This document shows, in pieces, positions 30,670-37,872 of a stretch of DNA of 50,385 bases. The notes beneath the pieces were generated by a model. That model had not been told where the DNA came from and did not search any database. It was given only the letters and a program-made list of their open reading frames with translations. The translations under genes were made by a program, and so were the position numbers. Numbering within the stretch: position 1 is the first letter of the stretch; every line of letters begins with the position of its first letter. The stretch is from Candidatus Syntropharchaeum butanivorans (GTDB lineage: Archaea; Halobacteriota; Syntropharchaeia; Syntropharchaeales; Syntropharchaeaceae): NCBI GenBank assembly GCA_001766825.1, contig LYOR01000009.1, positions 1 through 50,385 on the forward strand, read 5' to 3'.

Positions 30670-31944
30670 TCACACCCCCATCACAAGATTTCCAGTAATG
30701 ACCACTATTCCAGCCACCGTGTATGCGAGCAGGAGCTGATAAAGCACCATGAAGCCTGTCCACTTCCATGACCCGGTCTCTGCTCTGACAGTTCCAAGTG
30801 TTGCAAGGCACGGCAGGTAGATCAGGGTGAATACCATGAATGCAAGGCCTGTTACAGGGGTCATGTGCCCTGCAACCGCAGCCATGATCTCATCCTCACC
30901 TCCAACACCGTAGAGGATTCCGAATGTCTCAACAACGATCTCCTTCGCGAGAAATCCAAAGAACAGGGCAACCGCGCCCATCCAGTCAAACCCGAGGGGG
31001 CGGACAATTGGCTCGATGAGATGCCCGAGCATCCCTGCATAGCTTGACCCAAGATCAGCACCCCATGGGAAGGAGGACATGAACCAGAGGATGATCGCAC
31101 CACCTAAGAGAATTGTCCCGGCCTTCCTGAGGAAGACCACGGCCCTTGACCACATATGCAAAAGTATGCTTCTTCCGGTGGGTCTGCGGTAGGGCGGAAG
31201 CTCCATCAGAAATGGTGATGGCCTCCCCTTAAGGCCAGGGATGACTCTCCTGAATAGAAGCGCCATCATGATCGCAAGCACGATCCCAAGAACATACATC
31301 AGAAATATCGCAGTTCCGGCATGTGCACCAAAGAATGCCCCGGCAATGAGCACATACACAGGAAGCCTCGCACTGCAGGAGATAAGTGGGTTTACAAGGA
31401 TCGTTATCAGCCGATCTCGCTCATCTCCAATCGTCCTGGTTGCCATAATTGCGGGGAGATTGCACCCGAAACCCATGAGCAGCGGGATGAAGGACCTTCC
31501 ATGAAGCCCACACCTGTACATCAGCCGATCCATCACAAACGCAGCCCTGGGTAGATAACCGCTGTCCTCAAGGATTGCAAGTGCGAGAAACAGGAACATG
31601 ATCGGGAAGATAAATACCATGACAAACCCAAGGCCGCCACAGATCCCATCAGACCAGAACGAGACGAGTGGCGTCTCGGCCTCTCCAAAAAGACCGCCAA
31701 GCCACCCAAACGCACGCTCAAGCATCACCATGAATGGCTCTGAGACTGCGAAGGCGAACTGGAACGTTGCCCACATCAGGATGAGAAATATCGGTATTCC
31801 AAGTACCCTGTTGAGAAATACCCTGTCAAGCATGTCTGAGATGGTGAGTTCACCACGACCTCGCACACGTAGTGACGCCTTTAGAATTTCCTCTATTGTT
31901 CTGTACCTGCGATCAGCAAATGTATCTGCGTCTATTTCTCCCAT
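30670..31944 (-). CDS. FeoB permease part, separate gene
   Basis: The 424-aa membrane part of a ferrous-iron transporter without its G domain. After a soluble N-terminus (RYRTIEEILKASLRVRGRGE) come about ten membrane helices, with LNRVLGIPIFLILMWATFQF, the Gate motifs GFGCNLPAIMATRTI and LAKEIVVETFGILYG, and LPCLATLGTVRAETGSWKWT. These correspond to FeoB residues after the GTPase. The gene overlaps the GTPase gene by 13 bases, so the two products are made from one transcript and probably reassemble. Confidence 0.92.
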   Translation of the reverse strand: MGEIDADTFADRRYRTIEEILKASLRVRGRGELTISDMLDRVFLNRVLGIPIFLILMWATFQFAFAVSEPFMVMLERAFGWLGGLFGEAETPLVSFWSDGICGGLGFVMVFIFPIMFLFLALAILEDSGYLPRAAFVMDRLMYRCGLHGRSFIPLLMGFGCNLPAIMATRTIGDERDRLITILVNPLISCSARLPVYVLIAGAFFGAHAGTAIFLMYVLGIVLAIMMALLFRRVIPGLKGRPSPFLMELPPYRRPTGRSILLHMWSRAVVFLRKAGTILLGGAIILWFMSSFPWGADLGSSYAGMLGHLIEPIVRPLGFDWMGAVALFFGFLAKEIVVETFGILYGVGGEDEIMAAVAGHMTPVTGLAFMVFTLIYLPCLATLGTVRAETGSWKWTGFMVLYQLLLAYTVAGIVVITGNLVMGV

Positions 31945-32642
31945 CCCACCACCTCCAGCACGTCTTTCTTCTGGTACCTCTCCAAGATCCCTATCACCTC
32001 CTCATCACGCTCCAGGATCTTTATCGCAAGCCACCTTGGAGGGTAGGTACCTGAAAGGTGTGGATCTTCCATGATCATCTCCTCAATTCTCCTGATCTCA
32101 GTCTCAAGATCCTCACCGTATCCGATCGTAACCTTTCTTCGCTTATTCTTCCCTGATGCCGCCTCAATAATTGCATCCTTAAGCTCTCGAATCCCGAAGT
32201 GGGTTGTTGCAACCGTGGGGATAACAGGCACACCAAGTAGCAACGAGAGCTTCTCTGTATCAAACTCATACCCCTTTGAGGCTGCAATGTCCATCATATT
32301 AAGCGCAACGATGAGATTTGCCTCAAGCTCAAGGAGAAGCAGCGTCAGATAGAGGTTGCGCTCGATGTTTGATGCATCAACGATATCAACCACCACATCA
32401 GGCCTCTCCTTGATGATGTAGTTGCGTGCAATCCTCTCATCGATCGAACTTGCTGTGAGGCTATATATGCCTGGAAGATCCACAACCTCCATCTCAGCTC
32501 CCCTGTGTGTACACCTTCCCTCCTTCTTCTCGACCGTAACTCCAGGCCAGTTGCCAACATGCTGCCTTGAGCCGGTGAGAGCGTTAAAGATTGCAGTCTT
32601 GCCAACATTGGGGTTGCCGATGAGTGCAACCTTAATTATCAT
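31932..32642 (-). CDS. FeoB GTPase part, separate gene
   Basis: The cytosolic G domain of FeoB plus its helical GDI-like domain, 236 aa. Motifs: G1 GNPNVGKTAIF, G2 PGVT in WPGVTVEKKEG, G3 VVDLPGIYSLT, G4 ALNMMDIA and G5-like region VATTHFG. ATG 32642 (MIIKVALIGNPN) is the likely start; an ATG 12 bases upstream is possible. In most organisms this domain is fused to the permease. Here a stop and an overlapping new start divide it, and both halves remain intact, so the split is real rather than decay. Confidence 0.92.
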   Translation of the reverse strand: MIIKVALIGNPNVGKTAIFNALTGSRQHVGNWPGVTVEKKEGRCTHRGAEMEVVDLPGIYSLTASSIDERIARNYIIKERPDVVVDIVDASNIERNLYLTLLLLELEANLIVALNMMDIAASKGYEFDTEKLSLLLGVPVIPTVATTHFGIRELKDAIIEAASGKNKRRKVTIGYGEDLETEIRRIEEMIMEDPHLSGTYPPRWLAIKILERDEEVIGILERYQKKDVLEVVGWEK

Positions 32643-32979
32643 CCTTCCCACCACCTGAATTCAGACTCACGATTATCTTCATCGCAACACCCCGTCCAAG
32701 CGCGATCCTTGATCCTTTGATATCAACGATGAGCCCCGGAAATGATGAGACCACCCTCACCCTCGAGGATGGGGTGAACCCGAGCTCAAGCAGACGCCTT
32801 CTCAATCCTCTTCCACACCGATGAGCGATTATGATGCCCTCTTCTCCCTCAGAAAGCAATCCAAGCGGGATTGCAGATTTGATGCTCTTCCCATCTACAG
32901 GCTCATTAATATCCCCTGACTCATCTCCCAGCTCATTGATCCCTCTTTTACCGAATATCCTTCCCCCTCTACCAGGCAT
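32632..32979 (-). CDS. feoA: FeoA-domain protein with N-terminal extension
   Basis: About 115 aa from MPGRGGRIFGKRG. The last 75 residues form the SH3-like FeoA domain (LSEGEEGIIIAHRCGRGLRR, LLELGFTPSSRVRVVSSFPG, GSRIALGRGVAMKIIV). The first 40 residues are polar and unassigned. FeoA binds FeoB and supports ferrous iron uptake. GGAGGTG lies before 32979. It overlaps the FeoB GTPase gene at its end and another FeoA gene at its start, giving a FeoA-FeoA-FeoB(G)-FeoB(permease) order. Confidence 0.85.
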   Translation of the reverse strand: MPGRGGRIFGKRGINELGDESGDINEPVDGKSIKSAIPLGLLSEGEEGIIIAHRCGRGLRRRLLELGFTPSSRVRVVSSFPGLIVDIKGSRIALGRGVAMKIIVSLNSGGGKDDN

Positions 32980-33256
32980 CCTGCACCTCCACATATACAC
33001 AGGCCGCCTCATCCTTTCGAAGTGCCAGGTTGTACCCCTTCACGACGAACTCAACAGGATCGCCGAGCGGTGCCCTCCGCACAACCTCAATCTTGGCGCC
33101 CCTGATGACCCCCATATCCATGAGCCTTCTGCGTATTGCACCATCTCCCTTTATCGAGATGATGATCCCCTCCTCACCAGGCTCCATATCTATGAGACAT
33201 CTCTCCATATTCCACCACCTGCCCAGGTCAACCGCTCCTGCAACACTTACCAGCAT
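32969..33256 (-). CDS. feoA: FeoA-domain protein
   Basis: A second, separate FeoA domain: MERCLIDMEPGEEGIIISIK, RRRLMDMGVIRGAKIEVVRR, PVEFVVKGYNLALRKDEAAC. The longest form starts at 33256; ATG 33208 (MERCL) with GGTGGT upstream gives the bare domain of about 79 aa and is equally possible. It is the first gene of the feo operon, behind the operator/TATA/operator promoter at 33267-33326. Confidence 0.85.
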   Translation of the reverse strand: MLVSVAGAVDLGRWWNMERCLIDMEPGEEGIIISIKGDGAIRRRLMDMGVIRGAKIEVVRRAPLGDPVEFVVKGYNLALRKDEAACVYVEVQDAW

Positions 33257-33266
33257 CTCTCACCTC

Positions 33267-33284
33267 TTAGGTTATCCTAACTAA
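33267..33284. promoter_or_regulatory. DtxR/IdeR-like operator at the feo transcription start
   Basis: TTAGGTTATCCTAACTAA closely resembles the iron-regulator consensus (TTAGGTTAGSCTAACCTAA) and contains the palindrome TTAGGTTATCCTAA. It lies between the minus-strand TATA box (about 33296-33306) and the feoA start, where bound repressor would block initiation. Confidence 0.7.
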
Positions 33285-33307
33285 AATCAGTTAGGTATTT
33301 ATATACG

Positions 33308-33326
33308 TTATCCTAAAAAAGTTAGG
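33308..33326. promoter_or_regulatory. second operator-like site upstream of the feo TATA box
   Basis: TTATCCTAAAAAAGTTAGG has the same CCTAA/TTAGG half-sites, now on the BRE side of the TATA box (GTATATAAATACC on the minus strand). With the site at 33267-33284 it brackets the core promoter. Confidence 0.6.
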
Positions 33327-33354
33327 TTTCTGGAAGAAATCCTAATACGCCTCA
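33312..33354 (-). repeat. direct repeat, copy A
   Basis: Thirty-five bases beginning CCTAAAAAAGTTAGGTTTC and then ACGCCTCA recur at 34153-34199, with four extra bases (GATT) before the ACGCCTCA tail. Each copy lies upstream of a gene of the iron cluster and contains an operator half-site pair. Confidence 0.85.
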
Positions 33355-33389
33355 CCTTTCAAGGACTGTGCCCTTCTCTCAGAGACCCT

Positions 33390-34091
33390 CTATTCAACCT
33401 CAACCTTTTCTGCAAGCCCGTATCCTATCGTCACGACTTTATCATCGATTCGGGCTGTCACATATCTACCGCCTGGCTCATGTCTGGAAGGCTCCATTCC
33501 AGTGAACTCGATCTCTGCCCCTTCTACAACTTTCAGCAGCTCCATCCTATCTTTGAACCTGTCTCCCCCGATTATCCTGACTATTCTACTTTTTACACCT
33601 TTTTTGAGATTATTTGCCTGTATATTGCCTCTATCGGACTCAACAAGCACCTTGGACGCCATTCCCTCGCCCATCTTAACCTCGTTACCGCTGACAGAGA
33701 AGATCATTGTATCATCAGGAAGGTGCTTCACAAAGCTAACTTTGGCTCCGACCCTAATCCCAAGCTCTGAAAGATACTTCTCAAACTCCTTTCCACCCTC
33801 AATGGACCTGATAACTCCGTTGTCACCTGCTTCAAGTTTTAAAACTTGTTTAGCCCCTTCATCTGATGCAACGTATACCTTATCTGCCCACCCACGGGCG
33901 ATCACAACTTCATTGTCATCAACCTTGAGCAGGATCGGCCCAGCATGCACGTGCACAGGCTCGGTGGATATAACGGTCAGCTCAACTCCTTCTACAATCC
34001 CAAGCTCTTTGAGATGATTCTTCACATCAAGTCCGCCTGTTATCGTTCTCACGGTTACCCGTGTATCAGGTTCAACCTCATTCAACAACAT
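33390..34091 (-). CDS. protein of three tandem FeoA domains
   Basis: A 233-aa soluble protein made of three SH3-like FeoA modules: about residues 1-75 (LNEVEPDTRVTVRTITGGLD, ELGIVEGVELTVIS, NEVVIARGWADKVYV), 82-153 (LEAGDNGVIRSIEGGKEFEK, ELGIRVGAKVSFVK, GEGMASKVLVE) and 158-233 (LKKGVKSRIVRIIGGDRFKD, LKVVEGAEIEFTG, GYGLAEKVEVE). FeoA is normally a single domain of about 75 aa. It has its own ribosome-binding site (AAGGAGATG) and a promoter with operator half-sites. It may scaffold FeoB oligomers or sense iron. Confidence 0.85.
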   Translation of the reverse strand: MLLNEVEPDTRVTVRTITGGLDVKNHLKELGIVEGVELTVISTEPVHVHAGPILLKVDDNEVVIARGWADKVYVASDEGAKQVLKLEAGDNGVIRSIEGGKEFEKYLSELGIRVGAKVSFVKHLPDDTMIFSVSGNEVKMGEGMASKVLVESDRGNIQANNLKKGVKSRIVRIIGGDRFKDRMELLKVVEGAEIEFTGMEPSRHEPGGRYVTARIDDKVVTIGYGLAEKVEVE

Positions 34092-34148
34092 CTTATATCA
34101 TCTCCTTGGCCTAAATGCGATGAGTAGTGAATTAGGTGTATAAAAAAG

Positions 34149-34167
34149 ATACCCTAAAAAAGTTAGG
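34149..34167. promoter_or_regulatory. operator-like site of the triple-FeoA gene
   Basis: CCCTAAAAAAGTTAGG, with flanking bases, lies just upstream of the minus-strand TATA box (TTTTTTATACACC, about 34136-34148). An ATTAGG half-site (34131-34136) follows on the other side, repeating the feo arrangement. Confidence 0.55.
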
Positions 34168-34199
34168 TTTCTGGAAGAAATCCTAATGATTACGCCTCA
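34153..34199 (-). repeat. direct repeat, copy B
   Basis: Matches 33312-33354 as described there. Its left part is the promoter of the triple-FeoA gene and its right part contains the stop codon of the 26-aa cysteine-rich ORF. Confidence 0.85.
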
Positions 34200-34270
34200 T
34201 CAGCATCTTCACCCCCTCTCTGCTCCCTGCATCTGCAATCCCTGCACTTTCCATTGCATTCACAGCCCAT
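34190..34270 (-). CDS. 26-aa cysteine-rich peptide
   Basis: An ORF too short for usual gene finders: MGCECNGKCRDCRCREQRGG and six more residues. Five cysteines lie within residues 3-14 in the pattern C-x-C-x3-C-x2-C-x-C, and a charged tail follows. GGGGTGA is placed five bases before the ATG, and the start lies 16 bases after the stop of the DUF2325 gene on the same strand, so the reading frame and signal fit an operonic gene. The spacing suits Fe-S or metal binding as in metallothionein-like peptides, matching the iron context. I know no named family. Confidence 0.55.
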   Translation of the reverse strand: MGCECNGKCRDCRCREQRGGEDADEA

Positions 34271-34286
34271 GATAACTCACCCCCTA

Positions 34287-35429
34287 TCACGCAGTAGCCT
34301 TTGCAAACGTCTCAAGCCCTCTCTTCAATGAGCTCAATCCCGAACTCTTGAGGAAGTAACACGGTTTACCCCTCTTCTTGCACGCCTTCTTGGCATACCG
34401 AGATGCGTTGTGGCTGTTTATATCAACCGGGCAGAATACAACATCCACCCCCTCAACGATCCGCTCAATCTCATCTTTCTCTCTGCAGTGCCCGCCGTGG
34501 TAGCAGAGCTTGCACCCGAACGACTCAGCAACCTCCCTGTAGTGCGGCACAAGCCCTTCAACACCGCCGATAAGTGCAACTTTCACGCCTTCAAGGTTCA
34601 CGGGAAGATCGTCTGTATGCTTTTTCTTGACCTCAACAGGTCTTACCTCCGGGATCCTCTCCTTATCAGATACCTCTCTCAGTTCCTCTCTCAATCGCTT
34701 AACCTCATCGAGAAGGAGGCTGTTCTCCTGCCTCAACCGTTCAAGCTGGTCTAAAGAGTTGTTACGCTCGATCTCAGTGAGTCTATTCCTTAGATTGGCA
34801 GATAGTCCCCGCTCTCTCTCAAGTTCACGCTGTATCCTGATCTTTTCTGCCTTCAGCGCCTCAAACTCATGCTGGATTGCATCATACTTTCGCCTCAATC
34901 TTGCAAGGTTTCGCTCAAGCCGCTCATTCACTTCTGTAAGCGATTCAACCCTACTTTTGAGCTTCCAGAGTTCATCCTCAACCAGGCTTCCATCTGGCAG
35001 ATCAGCAGAGAGTACATCATAGAGCCTCATCATACGGTGCCCTATCATGTGCATTGCTTTGAACAACCGCAGCTCAACATCAAAAGATCCCTCTCCTGAA
35101 CTGCGGAGAAGATACCAGATCAACGCGGTAAGCGGTACACCCTCGATGCCTCTTCCATCCTCGATCGTCTCAAGTATTCTATCCCTACCAATCGCATCAA
35201 TCCGCCTTTCATACGGCCTGAACCGCTTATCCAGCTTTTTCTCCAGGAACTCGGCAAGCTTATTCTCTTCAAGAGACTGCCTTAGAAGCTCTTGGTGCAT
35301 CGAGAAGGAGGATGCATCCCCTTTCATCTCGATCCTGAACCGTTTGAGGATCTTTCTGGTCGCATCACTCTCCATCGTCATCCCGAGTATCGTACAGAGA
35401 AGCGCGGGCTGTATATCCCATATCCGCAT
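34287..35429 (-). CDS. coiled-coil protein with C-terminal DUF2325 domain
   Basis: About 380 aa. An N-terminal helical domain (RIWDIQPALLCTILGMTMES, to about residue 165) is followed by a long coiled coil at about 170-280 (LTEVNERLERNLARLRRKYD). DUF2325 occupies the last 100 residues (LEGVKVALIGGVEGLVPHYR, CKLCYHGGHCREKDEIERIV, VDVVFCPVDINSHNASRYAK, KKRGKPCYFLKSSGLSSL). DUF2325 carries conserved Cys/His residues and often lies beside Fe2+ transport genes; its activity is unknown. The start at 35429 follows GAGGTG. The gene is preceded by a 51-aa ORF and followed by the cysteine-rich peptide. Confidence 0.82.
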   Translation of the reverse strand: MRIWDIQPALLCTILGMTMESDATRKILKRFRIEMKGDASSFSMHQELLRQSLEENKLAEFLEKKLDKRFRPYERRIDAIGRDRILETIEDGRGIEGVPLTALIWYLLRSSGEGSFDVELRLFKAMHMIGHRMMRLYDVLSADLPDGSLVEDELWKLKSRVESLTEVNERLERNLARLRRKYDAIQHEFEALKAEKIRIQRELERERGLSANLRNRLTEIERNNSLDQLERLRQENSLLLDEVKRLREELREVSDKERIPEVRPVEVKKKHTDDLPVNLEGVKVALIGGVEGLVPHYREVAESFGCKLCYHGGHCREKDEIERIVEGVDVVFCPVDINSHNASRYAKKACKKRGKPCYFLKSSGLSSLKRGLETFAKATA

Positions 35430-35448
35430 TGCACACACCTCTCAGGAC

Positions 35449-35604
35449 TCAGGATCCCTCATACAGCCTGCAGTCTTCGATGAACCACTCACCGAGCTCA
35501 AGCCTTATCGCTTCAAGTCGCTCGTCAAAGCTCTCGATCTCGTCTTCGCTCATCTTATCGATCAGCCTTCTGATACTCTCCAGGATCCTTGCAAGTTCAT
35601 CCAT
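35449..35604 (-). CDS. 51-aa acidic helical protein
   Basis: MDELARILESIRRLIDKMSE, then DEIESFDERLEAIRLELGEW and FIEDCRLYEGS. It is a short amphipathic-helix protein with a heptad-like pattern. The ATG at 35604 is the middle of three overlapping ATGs; only this frame stays open. It is the first ORF after the operator promoter at 35629-35686 and lies 19 bases before the DUF2325 gene. A role as a small partner of the coiled-coil protein is a guess from position. Confidence 0.6.
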   Translation of the reverse strand: MDELARILESIRRLIDKMSEDEIESFDERLEAIRLELGEWFIEDCRLYEGS

Positions 35605-35628
35605 CCATCAACCACCATTTTCCATTTC

Positions 35629-35642
35629 TTAGGATAACCTAA
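35629..35642. promoter_or_regulatory. DtxR/IdeR-like palindrome between divergent operons
   Basis: TTAGGATAACCTAA, the reverse complement of the feo core palindrome, lies at the expected start region of the leftward 51-aa/DUF2325 operon. Confidence 0.65.
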
Positions 35643-35667
35643 CTCTCGTCTTAGGTATTAAAATAAA

Positions 35668-35686
35668 TTATCCTAATAAAATTAGG
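35668..35686. promoter_or_regulatory. second operator-like site in the divergent region
   Basis: TTATCCTAATAAAATTAGG has the same 19-base layout as 33308-33326 (TTATCCTAA, A/T spacer, TTAGG). On the minus strand it precedes a TTTATTTTAATACC TATA-like box. It can also serve the rightward ABC transporter operon. Confidence 0.6.
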
Positions 35687-35753
35687 CTAAATCTTATTTT
35701 CCTAAAAATTGTAGGGCAAAGGCTATCTCTACCTAATATAGTAACTCTCTCCC

Positions 35754-36557
35754 ATGAACCACAGAACCACTGGTAGATGCGTTCTGGTCATGATGATCCT
35801 GGTCCTCTCCAGTGGGTGCATCGAAGAAGGAGAAAGAGCTTCTCCAACATCATCGACCCAATCTGAGCTTTTCGTCTACAGCGGTGCGGGCTTAAGACTT
35901 GTGATGGATGAGATCGCAGAGGAGTTTGAGAAGGAGACCGGAACCAGGGTGAGGCTGGAGTATGGTGGTGCCGGGGAGCTGCTATCCAAGCTTGAGATCA
36001 TGCAGACCGGTGATGTGTTTATACCTGGTGCAAGACTCCCCTTTGAGAGGGCAAAGGAGAAGGGATTTGTAGAGGATGAAGATCTTGTTGCATACCATAT
36101 CCCGGTGATAGCTGTGCCAAGGGGCAATCCTGCAAATATAACGTGCCTGGAAGACCTGGCTCGTGAAGATGTTAAGATTGCGCTCGGCGATCCTGAGGCA
36201 GTACCGATTGGAAGGGCTGCTGATAAGATCCTCAAGAAGGCCGGAATAAGGGATAAAGTGAACGTCGTAACTCTCGCCGGGACCGAACCTGCACTTCATG
36301 CAGATATAATCGTTGGAAGGGTGGATGCTGCGATCGTCTGGAGATCATCGGTCTGGAAGGCAAAGGATAAGATAGAGATCATCGAGATCCCGAAAGAAGT
36401 GAACGATATAAAGATCATTCCTATCGGTGTGGTCACATTCTCAGAGAACAGAGAGACTGCTGCTGAGTTTATTGATTTCGTTATTTCTGATCGTGCAAAG
36501 AGGATATGGGAAGCAAATGGGTATGTAACATATCCGAATGAAGAATATGAGACTTAA
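35754..36557 (+). CDS. substrate-binding lipoprotein of a ModABC-like ABC transporter
   Basis: A 267-aa lipoprotein with signal CVLVMMILVLSSGC (lipobox Cys at residue 22). The two-lobed ModA/WtpA-like binding protein follows: FVYSGAGLRLVMDEIAEEFE, RLEYGGAGELLSKLEIMQTG, ITCLEDLAREDVKIALGDPE, ADIIVGRVDAAIVWRSSVW, IGVVTFSENRETAAEFIDFV. The family binds molybdate, tungstate or related oxyanions. The operator sites upstream instead suggest iron-linked control, so the ligand is open. It overlaps the permease gene by 20 bases. Confidence 0.82.
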   Translation: MNHRTTGRCVLVMMILVLSSGCIEEGERASPTSSTQSELFVYSGAGLRLVMDEIAEEFEKETGTRVRLEYGGAGELLSKLEIMQTGDVFIPGARLPFERAKEKGFVEDEDLVAYHIPVIAVPRGNPANITCLEDLAREDVKIALGDPEAVPIGRAADKILKKAGIRDKVNVVTLAGTEPALHADIIVGRVDAAIVWRSSVWKAKDKIEIIEIPKEVNDIKIIPIGVVTFSENRETAAEFIDFVISDRAKRIWEANGYVTYPNEEYET

Positions 36558-37872
36558 TGTGGAGCGAAGGAACGTCATCTCACTTATTTTGGTTTTTCTC
36601 TTCTTCATATCGGTCATCGGAGCTGTGTATCATACCAGGCTCTCATGGGAGGATGCAAAGTATGCGATGATCTCAAAGAAGAGTGATCTTGTCAAAGAAC
36701 TCCTGAAAGAGCATCCTGATGCCAAATACACGGTTGAGGAGGTGGAGTTTTACCAGGAGATGTACCCCTATTATCGCAGGTTCGAGCATCTCTGGGATCC
36801 ATCGATAGGTACGAGGTGGGTTGTTTACTGGTGGACCAGGGAGAAGACAGAGAGGTATCACAGACCCGATCTTATGATCGTCATCTGGCCATACAATAAT
36901 GAGATCATCTATGAGACGAGGCTTACAGAGGGTGGAGGTGGTGGCAGGCTCAAAGAGCCGTGCTGGAGCCTTGAGGACTGGATTATAAAAAATCTCCATC
37001 TGATATCTGCATCTGCAATATTATCTATCGGTCTCCTCTCATTCAGGAAGACCCGTGAGCCACTCTTGAGAGGCCTGAGATCGCTTGAGATATCCAGGTT
37101 CGAGATGATCATCTTCACCGGCATGCTTCTGCTTGCTGGCTTTATCCTGGCCGTGATCACCGGTATTCTCACACATCTCAATGAGGATGCATTCTACACG
37201 AGCATTCTCTCAGAGGAGACACAGTTTGCGGTAAGATTGAGCCTCTGGACATCGATCATCTCGACAATCCTGATATTCGTCGTTGCCCTTCCCTCTGCTT
37301 ACGTCACTGCAAGGTACAGCTTCTGGGGAAAGAGCCTGATCGATACGTTGCTCGATCTCCCGCTGGCACTTCCAACGATCGTAGGGGGGATCGGGCTTCT
37401 CATGCTCTTCTCCAGAACGAGCGTGGGTGTCTATCTCTCTGATAATGGGATAAAGATCGCACTCACACCACTTGCCATCGTTCTGGCTCAATTCTTCGTG
37501 AACGTTCCCTTCATGGTGCGACCTTTCAGATCAACATTCATGAGCATCTCACCGACCTACGAACACATCGCAAGAACACTCGGGTGCAGCCGAACCGGTG
37601 CGTTCTTCAGGGTTCTCCTTCCGATGGCACGACCCGGGCTTATCGCGGGGGTGGCGATCACATGGGCACGATGCATCGGTGAGTTCGGTGCTGTTCTGAT
37701 GTTTGCAGGGGCAACGAGATTCATAACCGAGGTTCTCCCGATCACGGTCTTTTTGAACATGTCCACCGGGGAGATGGAGCTTGCAATCTCTGCTGCGGTT
37801 ATCATGATCATAATATCAGCCACGATGCTCTTCATATTCGAGAAGATCGGGGCGAAGGGGGCGTTTCTATGA
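36538..37872 (+). CDS. ABC permease with an unusual N-terminal extracytoplasmic part
   Basis: A 444-aa protein. The C-terminal half (from about residue 195) is a ModB-type permease: VRLSLWTSIISTILIFVVAL, IDTLLDLPLALPTIVGGIGL and the EAA loop YEHIARTLGCSRTGAFFRVL, ITWARCIGEFGAVLMFAGAT. Ahead of it lie one membrane helix (VISLILVFLFFISVIGAVY), about 110 aromatic-rich residues outside the membrane (YPYYRRFEHLWDPSIGTRWV) and another helix. ModB proteins are usually about 220-270 aa, so the first 190 residues are an addition with unknown role, perhaps gating or substrate contact. It is translationally linked to the binding protein and the ATPase. Confidence 0.85.
   Translation: MKNMRLNVERRNVISLILVFLFFISVIGAVYHTRLSWEDAKYAMISKKSDLVKELLKEHPDAKYTVEEVEFYQEMYPYYRRFEHLWDPSIGTRWVVYWWTREKTERYHRPDLMIVIWPYNNEIIYETRLTEGGGGGRLKEPCWSLEDWIIKNLHLISASAILSIGLLSFRKTREPLLRGLRSLEISRFEMIIFTGMLLLAGFILAVITGILTHLNEDAFYTSILSEETQFAVRLSLWTSIISTILIFVVALPSAYVTARYSFWGKSLIDTLLDLPLALPTIVGGIGLLMLFSRTSVGVYLSDNGIKIALTPLAIVLAQFFVNVPFMVRPFRSTFMSISPTYEHIARTLGCSRTGAFFRVLLPMARPGLIAGVAITWARCIGEFGAVLMFAGATRFITEVLPITVFLNMSTGEMELAISAAVIMIIISATMLFIFEKIGAKGAFL

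Noticed and set aside
31932..31944. FeoB split as a frameshift error
   Set aside because: Both halves have proper starts and stops with a short overlap, and the second FeoB in the window is split at the same place.
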